NCBI GenBank assembly: GCA_029561355.1
Contig: JAKQJD010000225.1
Location: 1 to 48,982, forward strand
Source of the DNA: Bacteroidota bacterium
Lineage (GTDB): Bacteria > Bacteroidota > Bacteroidia > Chitinophagales > Saprospiraceae
Length of the DNA: 48,982 nucleotides
Direction of reading: 5' to 3'
Part shown: positions 6,813 through 13,969 of the stretch, in pieces
Position numbering within the stretch: the first letter of the stretch is position 1
Layout: the number at the start of each line of letters is the position of its first letter
Notes under the pieces: model-generated
What the model was told of the DNA's origin: nothing
What the model saw: only the letters and a program-made list of their open reading frames with translations
Databases searched by the model: none
Translations under genes and position numbers: made by a program

Positions 6813-7835
6813 TTTTCCCGCCTGCCCCACCAAATCCCTCGCGATTTCCGCCGCATCTCCGTTCGCATATTCCAGCAGCCGGATATCCGAAGACGGATTG
6901 TTTTCCAGTCCGTGCTGATACGTTTTATCATAATAATGCAGGGCAATGCGCGCTGCGGTTGCAAAATCATCGACCGCCAGGGCTTCCAGCGCGGTTTTCA
7001 CATGCTGCCCGCCGAGTTTTTTATAAATGCGCATAAATGCCGCTTCCAGATCTGACTTGTCCGTAAGCACATAGTCGCGCAGGAGGTTGTCGATACGCGC
7101 CGATTCCGGAATTTGAATATTGAACAGGGGCGACTGATGCATATGGTTCCAGAATCCCGGCGGAACATACACCCGCCCGATGCTGCGGCTTTCGTTTTCG
7201 ATCCACACCCGGCGTTGCGGGTCGAGCATACGGAGCGCCTGAAAAAGGTCGTTTTCGAATTGCTCCACCGTAGGCTGTTCCGGCTCGCCGATGCTGCCGA
7301 ATGCCGAGCCTTTGTGGTGTGCGATGGCTTCCAGGTCGATGATTTGTTCGCCGAGGCGCGCCAGTTCTTTCAGCACCTGCGTTTTTCCACTGCCGGTACG
7401 TCCGCCTACTACCATCAATTGTAAACCGGTATCATCGAAACTTTCCAGCACGTAGCGCCGGAAATTCTTGTACCCGCCCTCCAGCGTTACCACGTCGAAG
7501 CCCGCCTGCCGGAACAGCCAGGCCATGCTCCCGCTGCGCTGCCCACCCCGCCAGCAATGCACGGCCAGGCGTCGGTGCGGGGCCAGCGTACGTGCCTCGC
7601 GAACAAAGCCGGCCATTTTGGGCCCCACCAGTTCGAGGCCCAGTTCCAGTGCCGCTTCCCGGCTGTTCTGTTTGTAGCAGGTGCCCACCAAAGCGCGTTC
7701 CGCATCAGTGAATAAGGGAAAACTCAACGCGCCGGGAATGTGCCCCTGCGCGTATTCGCCCGGAGAACGCACATCCAGCAACACCCGGTCGGAGCAGTGT
7801 TGGAGGAATTCGGCGATGTCGAGGCGGAGTGGCAT
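6807..7835 (-). CDS. mnmH: tRNA 2-selenouridine / geranyl-2-thiouridine synthase MnmH (SelU)
   Basis: The protein has 342 residues, counted from MPLRLDIAEF. An N-terminal rhodanese domain (about 5-125) has the active-site Cys94 in VHCWRGGQRS; a P-loop ATPase-like domain follows with Walker A GGRTGSGKT (144-152). This pairing is specific to MnmH/SelU/YbbB, which replaces sulfur of 2-thiouridine at the tRNA wobble position with selenium through a geranylated intermediate, using selenophosphate. The E. coli protein has about 364 residues. A longer frame upstream is a translation of the TTGAGAGG tandem repeat at 7836-7896, so the ATG at 7833-7835 is preferred. No selenophosphate synthetase gene is visible. 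It converges with pnuC. Confidence 0.93.
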   Translation of the reverse strand: MPLRLDIAEFLQHCSDRVLLDVRSPGEYAQGHIPGALSFPLFTDAERALVGTCYKQNSREAALELGLELVGPKMAGFVREARTLAPHRRLAVHCWRGGQRSGSMAWLFRQAGFDVVTLEGGYKNFRRYVLESFDDTGLQLMVVGGRTGSGKTQVLKELARLGEQIIDLEAIAHHKGSAFGSIGEPEQPTVEQFENDLFQALRMLDPQRRVWIENESRSIGRVYVPPGFWNHMHQSPLFNIQIPESARIDNLLRDYVLTDKSDLEAAFMRIYKKLGGQHVKTALEALAVDDFATAARIALHYYDKTYQHGLENNPSSDIRLLEYANGDAAEIARDLVGQAGKT

Positions 7836-7896
7836 GAGGTGGTTGAGAATGTTGAGAGGTTGAGATTGTTGAGAGGTTGAGAATGTTGAGGGGGGC
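7836..7896. repeat. Tandem TTGAGAGG / TTGAGAATG array at the mnmH start
   Basis: About six degenerate copies of an 8-12 base word (GGTTGAGA, GTTGAGAATG) lie directly upstream of the mnmH start codon. The same words recur downstream of both barrel-protein genes (17110-17155, 18451-18510). The array could affect the mnmH leader RNA; no operator symmetry was noticed. Confidence 0.7.
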
Positions 7897-7943
7897 AAGG
7901 TCTATAAGGCTACGCCGCACGTAGCAGGAGGGGAAAATCTACC

Positions 7944-8984
7944 TTATCCGAGCGGCAAAAACTTTTCCTCCACACTTTCCGGTGTAAAAACCGGCGCTTC
8001 GGCGTGCAGGGATTCACCATTCAGGATTTTTTCATACAGTCGCACATAATCTTCAGCCATACGCCGTGCGGAGAAATTCTCCACCGCATAATCCTGGCAG
8101 CGTTGCCGGTCATATTGGTCGGCTTCCTTGACGGCCTGAACGAGTTCCGTTTTCTTTCCCGATAAAAAGCCCACTTCCGATTGATAAGCGTCCACGCGGC
8201 CATTCCATTTCCGGTCGGGATACAGGTAGGGCTTGCTGCCCAGCAGTTCGGGCAACGACCCATACGGCGTACCGAACACCGGACATCCGAAATACAAGCT
8301 TTCGATGATGGCGAGTCCGAACGGCTCGTGCCACAATACCGGGAAAATAAGCCCTTTGGAAGCCTGTAAAATGGCATTTTTACCGTCGCCACCCAACATG
8401 CCGTGAAAACGCACCTGCGGGGAAATGGTAATGCGAAGCCCCATGCTGAAATTCACCCGGCTACCGCCGATCACATGCAGCCGCACGCCCGCTTTGTCGG
8501 CCACGTCGATGGCGCCGCGCACGTTTTTCACGCGCCAGGCTGCATTTCCGAGGAAGTGAAAATACAGGCGTTTGTTTTGGGTCATCGGCTTGCCGTAGTC
8601 GTCGAAGTCGATGCCGTTGTACACAAACACCTCCGCGCCGTGGCGTTTGGCGTGGTTGTGCGACACAAAAACCACGTTTTTCGGAAAGGTTTTAGCGCTG
8701 TTGCTGTTGCCGTGTACGGTGGTGATGTGCGGCACCGGCAGGGTTTCATCTATTTCAAAATGGAAATGCGCCAGGTCGGTGTCGGGCGGAATCTGCGCGG
8801 CGAAAGGTTTCTTCTCGTCGATCTCGATCACTTTGGCGAACGGGCATTCCGAACCCTTTTTGACGAGGTAGGTCACCGAATGGCCCATTTTACTCAGTTC
8901 CTTTCCCAGCCACCAGATGATACGCTCGGTACCTCCGTAGGCATGAACCGGAATGGTTGTGTTATTGGCGATTAAAATTTTCAT
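7944..8984 (-). CDS. Glycosyltransferase, GT4 family (GT-B fold)
   Basis: The protein has 346 residues and begins MKILIANNTTIPVHAYGG, with the Gly-rich YGGTERIIWWLGKEL loop of GT-B transferases. The C-terminal half holds EPFGLAIIE (the EX7E nucleotide-sugar motif) followed by PVFGTPYGSLPELL, the signature of GT4 enzymes. Such enzymes move a sugar from a nucleotide donor to a lipid or glycan acceptor in the cytoplasm; donor and acceptor cannot be told here. The start at 8982-8984 is chosen because the longer frame adds residues with no family resemblance. It diverges from the AMP nucleosidase gene across a 210-base spacer. No capsule or O-antigen cluster surrounds it. Confidence 0.87.
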   Translation of the reverse strand: MKILIANNTTIPVHAYGGTERIIWWLGKELSKMGHSVTYLVKKGSECPFAKVIEIDEKKPFAAQIPPDTDLAHFHFEIDETLPVPHITTVHGNSNSAKTFPKNVVFVSHNHAKRHGAEVFVYNGIDFDDYGKPMTQNKRLYFHFLGNAAWRVKNVRGAIDVADKAGVRLHVIGGSRVNFSMGLRITISPQVRFHGMLGGDGKNAILQASKGLIFPVLWHEPFGLAIIESLYFGCPVFGTPYGSLPELLGSKPYLYPDRKWNGRVDAYQSEVGFLSGKKTELVQAVKEADQYDRQRCQDYAVENFSARRMAEDYVRLYEKILNGESLHAEAPVFTPESVEEKFLPLG

Positions 8985-9194
8985 TGAAAGGGAAATAAGT
9001 AATACCGGCGGGAATTTGTCGGATCTTCTGCCGCTTGCCCGGCGGCTTGGTAAGCACCCGTCTTTGTTTGTCGCAAATGTCAACAATCCGATTCACATCC
9101 TTGCGGGAATCCGGCAGAAGATTTTTACAAAAAATAATGCGACAATGAACGTACGCGCCGGCATATTCCCGAACTTTGCGCGGAAAAAAGCCTT

Positions 9195-10049
9195 ATGACA
9201 GATCCTCAACCATTCAAAAGTCTGGTTACCCAGGAACATCTGGACGAGATTTCGCTCGATAACTTCCAAAAAGAAAAAGCGGACAAAGCCGCTATCGTTA
9301 AAGACTGGCTACCCCGATACACGGGTATGCCGCTCGAAAAATTCGGAGACTATATTCTACTGGTCAATTTCGGCGGCTACGTTAAAGCCTTCGCCGACCA
9401 GCACGACGTGCCCATCTACGGCTCAGACCGGCCTATGCAGGTGGCTACTGCCGACGGAATTACCATCATCAACTTCGGCATCGGCAGCCCGAATGCGGGC
9501 CTGGTCATCGACTTGCTGGAGGCCATTCACCCCAAAGCCGTGTTGTTTCTCGGCAAATGCGGCGGCCTGAAAAACAAAAAGAACCACAACGGCGATTTCA
9601 TCCTGCCCATCGCCGCTATCCGCGGGGAAGGTACCAGTAATGACTACCTGCCGCCGGAAGTGCCCGCACTGCCCGCTTTCGCCCTGCAAAAAGCGGTATC
9701 GACCACCATCCGCGATTACGAACGCGACTACTGGACCGGCGTGGTGTACACGACCAACAAACGCGTGTGGGAACACCGTGAAGACTTCAAAAAGAAACTC
9801 CGCGACCTGCGCTGTATCGCCATCGATATGGAAACGGCGACCATCTTCGTCGCCGCATTCAAAAACCAGATGCCCGCCGGTGCACTCCTGCTTGTAAGCG
9901 ATATGCCGATGACGAAGGAAGGTGTAAAAACTGAAGCCAGCGACAAGGTGGTGACGGCCAATTTCGCGCAAATGCACCTGGCTATTGGCGTGGATTCACT
10001 GAAACAGTTAATGAATAAGGGGGAAACGGTGAAGCACCTGCGCTTTTAG
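9195..10049 (+). CDS. amn: AMP nucleosidase, Bacteroidota type
   Basis: The protein has 284 residues. From memory it closely matches the short AMP nucleosidases of Bacteroidota: WLPRYTGMPLEKFGDYILL (38-56), ADGITIINFGIGS, AVLFLGKCGGLK, GDFILPIAAIRGEGTSNDYL, the catalytic-site segment AIDMETATIFV and ALLLVSDMPM. The fold is that of the nucleoside phosphorylase family. The enzyme hydrolyses AMP to adenine and ribose 5-phosphate and so helps set adenylate pools. The N-terminal 35 residues are an extension whose start (MTDPQPFKSL) is less certain; the ATG at 9195 is preceded by AAAAAAGCCTT. The stop codon TAG at 10047-10049 overlaps the first arm of the inverted repeat at 10048-10188. Confidence 0.93.
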   Translation: MTDPQPFKSLVTQEHLDEISLDNFQKEKADKAAIVKDWLPRYTGMPLEKFGDYILLVNFGGYVKAFADQHDVPIYGSDRPMQVATADGITIINFGIGSPNAGLVIDLLEAIHPKAVLFLGKCGGLKNKKNHNGDFILPIAAIRGEGTSNDYLPPEVPALPAFALQKAVSTTIRDYERDYWTGVVYTTNKRVWEHREDFKKKLRDLRCIAIDMETATIFVAAFKNQMPAGALLLVSDMPMTKEGVKTEASDKVVTANFAQMHLAIGVDSLKQLMNKGETVKHLRF

Positions 10050-10188
10050 AGAAGTGAGAGGGTGAGAAAGTGAGAGGGTGAGAGTCCGTAGATTACACCG
10101 CTTCGCTCAAAGTCTTTCAGGAAACTTAAGCGAAGCGGTGTAATCTACGGACTCTCACCCTCTCACTTTCTCACCCTCTCACTTCTCT
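10048..10188. repeat. Perfect 60-bp-arm inverted repeat between two converging genes
   Basis: Arms 10048-10107 and 10129-10188 are exactly complementary around a 21-base loop. The outer 40 bases are tandem GTGAGAGGGTGAGA-like words; the inner part carries GTAGATTACACCG (10088-10100) and its complement (10136-10148). The left arm overlaps the AMP nucleosidase stop TAG and the right arm overlaps the acyl-CoA dehydrogenase stop TAA. It can form a very stable hairpin in either transcript and is a plausible bidirectional terminator, although it lacks a T tract. Confidence 0.95.
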
Positions 10189-11987
10189 TAGAACGCCCAT
10201 CCGTTCGCTTTCAGCAGCGCATCCGCAACCAGGCGGCGTTTTACTTTCACATTCACAGCCGGGTATTTGGTAAAACGTTTCAAACCCATAAGGAACGTTT
10301 TCAACAGATCACCGTCGGCAAAGGAAGCCAGGGCGTCGGTGGCATTTTTGGTCATGCGCGCTGTAGCGTCGTGGAAGAATACCTGCAGCATGGCATCGTA
10401 CACTTCCTGCGGTTGTTCTTTCGGCATGTTGACGAGTTTTTGCACGCGCAGCAGCATCGATTCGGCAGCGTACAGGTCGATCATCATATCGGCGCAGTTC
10501 ATCAGCACTTCCTGCTCGTCTTTCAGATTCAGTTTTCCGTCCATCTGCATTTTGGCAGCGCCACCGGCTGTCATCAGGATGATTTTTTTGAAATCGGACA
10601 GCGCTTTGGTTTCTTCGGCGTAAGCGCCTTCGAGTTTCTCCATGGAAGGCATGGAAGCCAGTTCTTTTTGAACCGCCCAGGCCGGACTCACGATATCGAG
10701 TTTACCTTTCAGGGCGCGTTTGAACAACTGATCCACCATCAGCATGCGGTTGATCTCGTTGGTACCTTCGTAAATGCGGTTGATGCGGCTGTCGCGGTAA
10801 GCGCGGGCAGCGGAATACTCTTCGCTGAAACCGATACCGCCGTGGATCTGCACGTTTTCGTCGACGCAGTAGTCGGTCACTTCCGAGCCGAGCACTTTCA
10901 GAATCGAGCACTCGATGGCGTATTCTTCGGCGGCTTCGAGCATAGCCTGACCATAGGATTGTCCGGCTGCTTCTTCGGCGGCTTTTTTATCCGACATCAG
11001 TTGGGAGGTGCGGTAGGCGGCGCTTTCGGCAGCGAAATTGCGGATGGCCATTTCCGCCAGTTTGTATTGAATGGCGCCGAAATGGCCGATAGACTGGCCG
11101 AATTGCTGGCGCTCGTTGGCGTAGCGCGTCGCCACGTTGACAACTTCCTTGTTGCCGCCGATACACATAACGCCGAGTTTGTAACGACCGATGTTGAGGG
11201 CATTGAAGGCGATAAGGTGACCTTTGCCGATATCGCCGAGTACGTTTTCAGCGGGCACCTGTGCATTTTCAAAAAACACCTGACGGGTGGAAGAACCCTT
11301 GATACCGAGTTTGTCTTCTTCAGCGCCGAGCGTGATACCCGGCGTGTGGGCATCTACGATAAAGCCGGTGAATTTGTCGCCGCCGATTTTAGCGAAAACG
11401 ATGAATACGTCGGCAAAACCGGCATTGGAAATCCACATTTTCTGGCCGTTCAAAACGTAATGCGAACCGTCGGCACTGAGGTCGGCGCGGGTTTTTGCAG
11501 CCAGAGCGTCGGAACCGGAGCCCGGCTCGGTGAGGCAATAGGCGGCTTTCAGGTCGCCGGAAACCAGGCCCGGCAGATATTGTTGTTTTTGTTTTTCCGT
11601 ACCGAAATACAGGATCGGCAACATACCGATACCGGTGTGCGCCGCGAAAGAAACAATGAACGACCCGGCAGGACCAAACACTTCTCCAATGACGGTATTG
11701 GTATTGGTATCCATTTCCGTACCGCCGTATACAGCAGGTATGTGCGCGCCCAGCAGACCCAGGTCACCCATTTTTTTCAGCAGCCCGGGCGCCAGTCCCG
11801 GCTCCTGTTTTTCGATACGGGCGCGGATCGGGTCGATCTCGTTTTTGATAAAATCGAGCGCCATCTGCTTGACCATCAACTGCTCTTCGTTGAGTTCTTC
11901 GGGAATAAATACGTCTTCCGGACGGCTGTCGCGGATCAGGAACTCGCCGCCATTGAGGACGTCCGTTGCTTCAAGTGTTGCTGCCAT
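10188..11987 (-). CDS. Acyl-CoA dehydrogenase
   Basis: The protein has 599 residues. The acyl-CoA dehydrogenase fold spans about residues 30-430: AAYCLTEPGSGSDA (flavin and substrate binding), KMWISNAGFADVFIVFAK, YANERQQFGQSIG, QIHGGIGFSEEY, and RIYEGTNEINRM, with Glu407 in the catalytic-base position of medium-chain-type enzymes. A C-terminal helical extension of about 170 residues makes it longer than the usual 380-400 residues, as in very-long-chain/ACAD9-like enzymes. It catalyses the FAD-dependent first oxidation of acyl-CoA in fatty-acid beta-oxidation, passing electrons to ETF. Chain-length preference is not readable. The start MAATLEATDV at 11987 is chosen over an upstream ATG that adds 21 residues. 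No other beta-oxidation gene is adjacent. Confidence 0.93.
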   Translation of the reverse strand: MAATLEATDVLNGGEFLIRDSRPEDVFIPEELNEEQLMVKQMALDFIKNEIDPIRARIEKQEPGLAPGLLKKMGDLGLLGAHIPAVYGGTEMDTNTNTVIGEVFGPAGSFIVSFAAHTGIGMLPILYFGTEKQKQQYLPGLVSGDLKAAYCLTEPGSGSDALAAKTRADLSADGSHYVLNGQKMWISNAGFADVFIVFAKIGGDKFTGFIVDAHTPGITLGAEEDKLGIKGSSTRQVFFENAQVPAENVLGDIGKGHLIAFNALNIGRYKLGVMCIGGNKEVVNVATRYANERQQFGQSIGHFGAIQYKLAEMAIRNFAAESAAYRTSQLMSDKKAAEEAAGQSYGQAMLEAAEEYAIECSILKVLGSEVTDYCVDENVQIHGGIGFSEEYSAARAYRDSRINRIYEGTNEINRMLMVDQLFKRALKGKLDIVSPAWAVQKELASMPSMEKLEGAYAEETKALSDFKKIILMTAGGAAKMQMDGKLNLKDEQEVLMNCADMMIDLYAAESMLLRVQKLVNMPKEQPQEVYDAMLQVFFHDATARMTKNATDALASFADGDLLKTFLMGLKRFTKYPAVNVKVKRRLVADALLKANGWAF

Positions 11988-12205
11988 GGTATATATAAAT
12001 GGTTTGGATCTGAAAATGAGTGAAGAAGTTTTAGCGAATTTTCGCTGCAAAGATAACGGGCGTTTGAGAAGTTGTCAAGAGCCGGTCGACTTATTTGCAA
12101 TATATTTAATTCGGGTGTGCTTCCTGCGATCCAAAAGATGGTCTGCAAAACGTAATCGGAGGTCAATTAAATAGGAATGCAGGTGAAGAAAAGCCCCATA
12201 AATTT

Positions 12206-12510
12206 GTTCGGTTCCGCCGTCTGTAGGAATAATTGTAACGCGGACAACGCGGATTTTTGCGGATAAACGCGGATTTTGATGACCTGACGGCCATTTTATT
12301 TAACCAAAAAGGCACAAAGACACAACGCGTAGATTACACCATTATATATCCTAAATGGAAGTATAGCGGTGTAATCTACGCGTTGTGTCTTTGTGCCCTT
12401 GTGGTAAAAAACAAACCCTGAATGGCCGCAAGGCCATAAAAATCCGCGTTTATCCGCAAAAATCCGCGTAATCCGCGTTGCCATTATTCCTGCGAGCGGC
12501 GTAGCCGAAC
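12206..12510. repeat. Nested composite inverted repeat of about 305 bp
   Basis: There are three layers. The outermost arms read GTTCGGttCCGCCG (from 12206) against CGGCGtaGCCGAAC (to 12510). The next layer is GGAATAATTG plus GCGGATTT/ACGCGGATTT words (12225-12290) matched by 12420-12490. The innermost layer is GGCACAAAGACACAACGC plus the core GTAGATTACACC (12329-12340) and complement (12368-12379). It fills nearly the whole gap between the acyl-CoA dehydrogenase start region and the pepT stop. The outer layers recur at 48599-48918. Confidence 0.85.
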
Positions 12511-12527
12511 AGAACAGACCCGAAAAT

Positions 12528-13778
12528 TCAACTTCTTTCTTCCCAGATCTGCGCCAGGTGCACGATCGTTTCCGCCGCTTTTTGCATATCCTGCACCGAT
12601 ACCCATTCCTGTTTGGAGTGGAAAGCGTGTTCGCCGGCAAAAAGATTGGGGCATGGCAGGCCCATAAATGAAAGGCGTGAACCGTCGGTACCGCCGCGGA
12701 TGGAACGTTTGAGAGGCTGCTCGAATCCGCTGCGTTTCAGCGCTTCCATGGCATAGTCGACCACCTGCGGGCGGCGGCGCAGCACCTTACCCATGTTGCG
12801 GTATTGTTCGCTGATTTTTACTTCCGCGCGGCTGTTGGGGAAGGGTTTCAGGGCATCGTCGACAATCTTTTGCAGGGTTTTGGCATGGCGCTTCAGGCCG
12901 CCTTCCGTGAAATCGCGAATGATCAGTTTGATCGTCGCTTTTTCGATGCCGCCTTCAAAATGAACGGGGTGAATGAATCCCTGCTTCTCTTCGGTGTGTT
13001 CCGGACTGAGTTTGTCGGGGAATTTGGCGACGATACGCGCGGCAATTTTCAAAGCGCTTTCCATTTTCCCTTTCGCGAAACCCGGGTGCGCGGACACCCC
13101 ATAAACGGTCACCACAGCACCGTCGGCACTGAAGGTTTCGTCCTCGATGCTGCCTGCCGTTTCACCGTCGATGGTGTAGCCGAATTTGGCGCCGAGTTTT
13201 TTCATATCCGCTTTATCCACGCCGCGGCCGATCTCTTCGTCGGGCGTAAACAGGATACGAATCTTACCGTGCTTCAACTCCTTGTTATTCAGCAGAATAT
13301 GCGTGGCGTCCATGATGGCCGCGAGGCCTGCCTTGTTGTCGGCGCCGAGCAGCGTGGTGCCGCTTGCGGTAATAATATCGTTGCCGATCTGATGTTTCAG
13401 GTCTTCATGTTCGGCCATACGAATGACCACCGAAGTATCGTCGGGCAGCACCAGGTCCTGGCCTTCGTAATTGGGATGGACGATTGGTTTTACGCCCTCC
13501 CCGGAACAGTCGGGCGAAGTATCCATATGTGAGCAAAAGCACAAAACGGGCACTTTTTTATCCGTATTGGCCGGGATAGTGGCGTACACGTAACCGTGTT
13601 CGTCAAGGTGCGCGTCGCTGATGCCCATGGCAAGCAGTTCTTCCACCAGCACGCGGCCAAGGTCTTTTTGTTTTTCGGTGCTGGGGTAAGTGGGGCTATC
13701 CGGATCGCTTTGCGTATCGATTTTTACGTAACGGATAAAGCGGTCTTTGGAAGTGTGGTCGAATTTGGATGCGGACAT
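12528..13778 (-). CDS. pepT: Peptidase T (tripeptide aminopeptidase)
   Basis: The protein has 416 residues against about 408 in E. coli. It is an M20-family zinc peptidase with all expected metal and catalytic residues: H84 and D86 in CSHMDTSPD, bridging D147 in LLGADNKAG, general base E181 and ligand E182 in TPDEEIGRG, D204 in TIDGE, and a C-terminal His in AGEHAFHSKQEW. The dimerisation domain sits between, with YGVSAHPGFAKG. It removes N-terminal residues from tripeptides in the cytoplasm. The start at MSASKFDHTS (13776-13778) is preferred over an upstream ATG that adds an unrelated leader. No transporter lies beside it. Confidence 0.94.
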   Translation of the reverse strand: MSASKFDHTSKDRFIRYVKIDTQSDPDSPTYPSTEKQKDLGRVLVEELLAMGISDAHLDEHGYVYATIPANTDKKVPVLCFCSHMDTSPDCSGEGVKPIVHPNYEGQDLVLPDDTSVVIRMAEHEDLKHQIGNDIITASGTTLLGADNKAGLAAIMDATHILLNNKELKHGKIRILFTPDEEIGRGVDKADMKKLGAKFGYTIDGETAGSIEDETFSADGAVVTVYGVSAHPGFAKGKMESALKIAARIVAKFPDKLSPEHTEEKQGFIHPVHFEGGIEKATIKLIIRDFTEGGLKRHAKTLQKIVDDALKPFPNSRAEVKISEQYRNMGKVLRRRPQVVDYAMEALKRSGFEQPLKRSIRGGTDGSRLSFMGLPCPNLFAGEHAFHSKQEWVSVQDMQKAAETIVHLAQIWEERS

Positions 13779-13829
13779 ATCGTTTGACTGATAATTTAAG
13801 AATGAATCAGGGTGCGAATGTCTGAAAAA

Positions 13830-13956
13830 TTGCAACGCGGATTACACGGATTGTAAGCGGATTTACGCGGATTTGGTTTGTGGTGGAGGAAAATCTGTTT
13901 TACCACAAATCGAATCCGCGTAAATCCGCTTACAATCTGCGTAATCCGCGTTGCAA
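13830..13956. repeat. Inverted repeat of GCGGATTTACGCGGATT words
   Basis: Arms of about 60 bases (13830-13891 and 13896-13956) pair with only a few mismatches and almost no loop. They consist of degenerate tandem copies of GCGGATTnnACGCGGATT. The element lies between the pepT start and the stop of the secreted protease gene. The same words form a layer of the elements at 12206-12510 and 48599-48918. Confidence 0.88.
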
Positions 13957-13969
13957 AATCCGCATTGCA

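Noticed and set aside
7836..7898. An N-terminal extension of MnmH
   Set aside because: It translates the TTGAGAGG tandem repeat into STFSTSQQSQ-like sequence; the rhodanese domain starts right after the ATG at 7835.
10371..12023. A 550-codon plus-strand frame
   Set aside because: Antisense to the acyl-CoA dehydrogenase, whose motifs are unambiguous; the His/Phe/Gly-rich translation has no domain.
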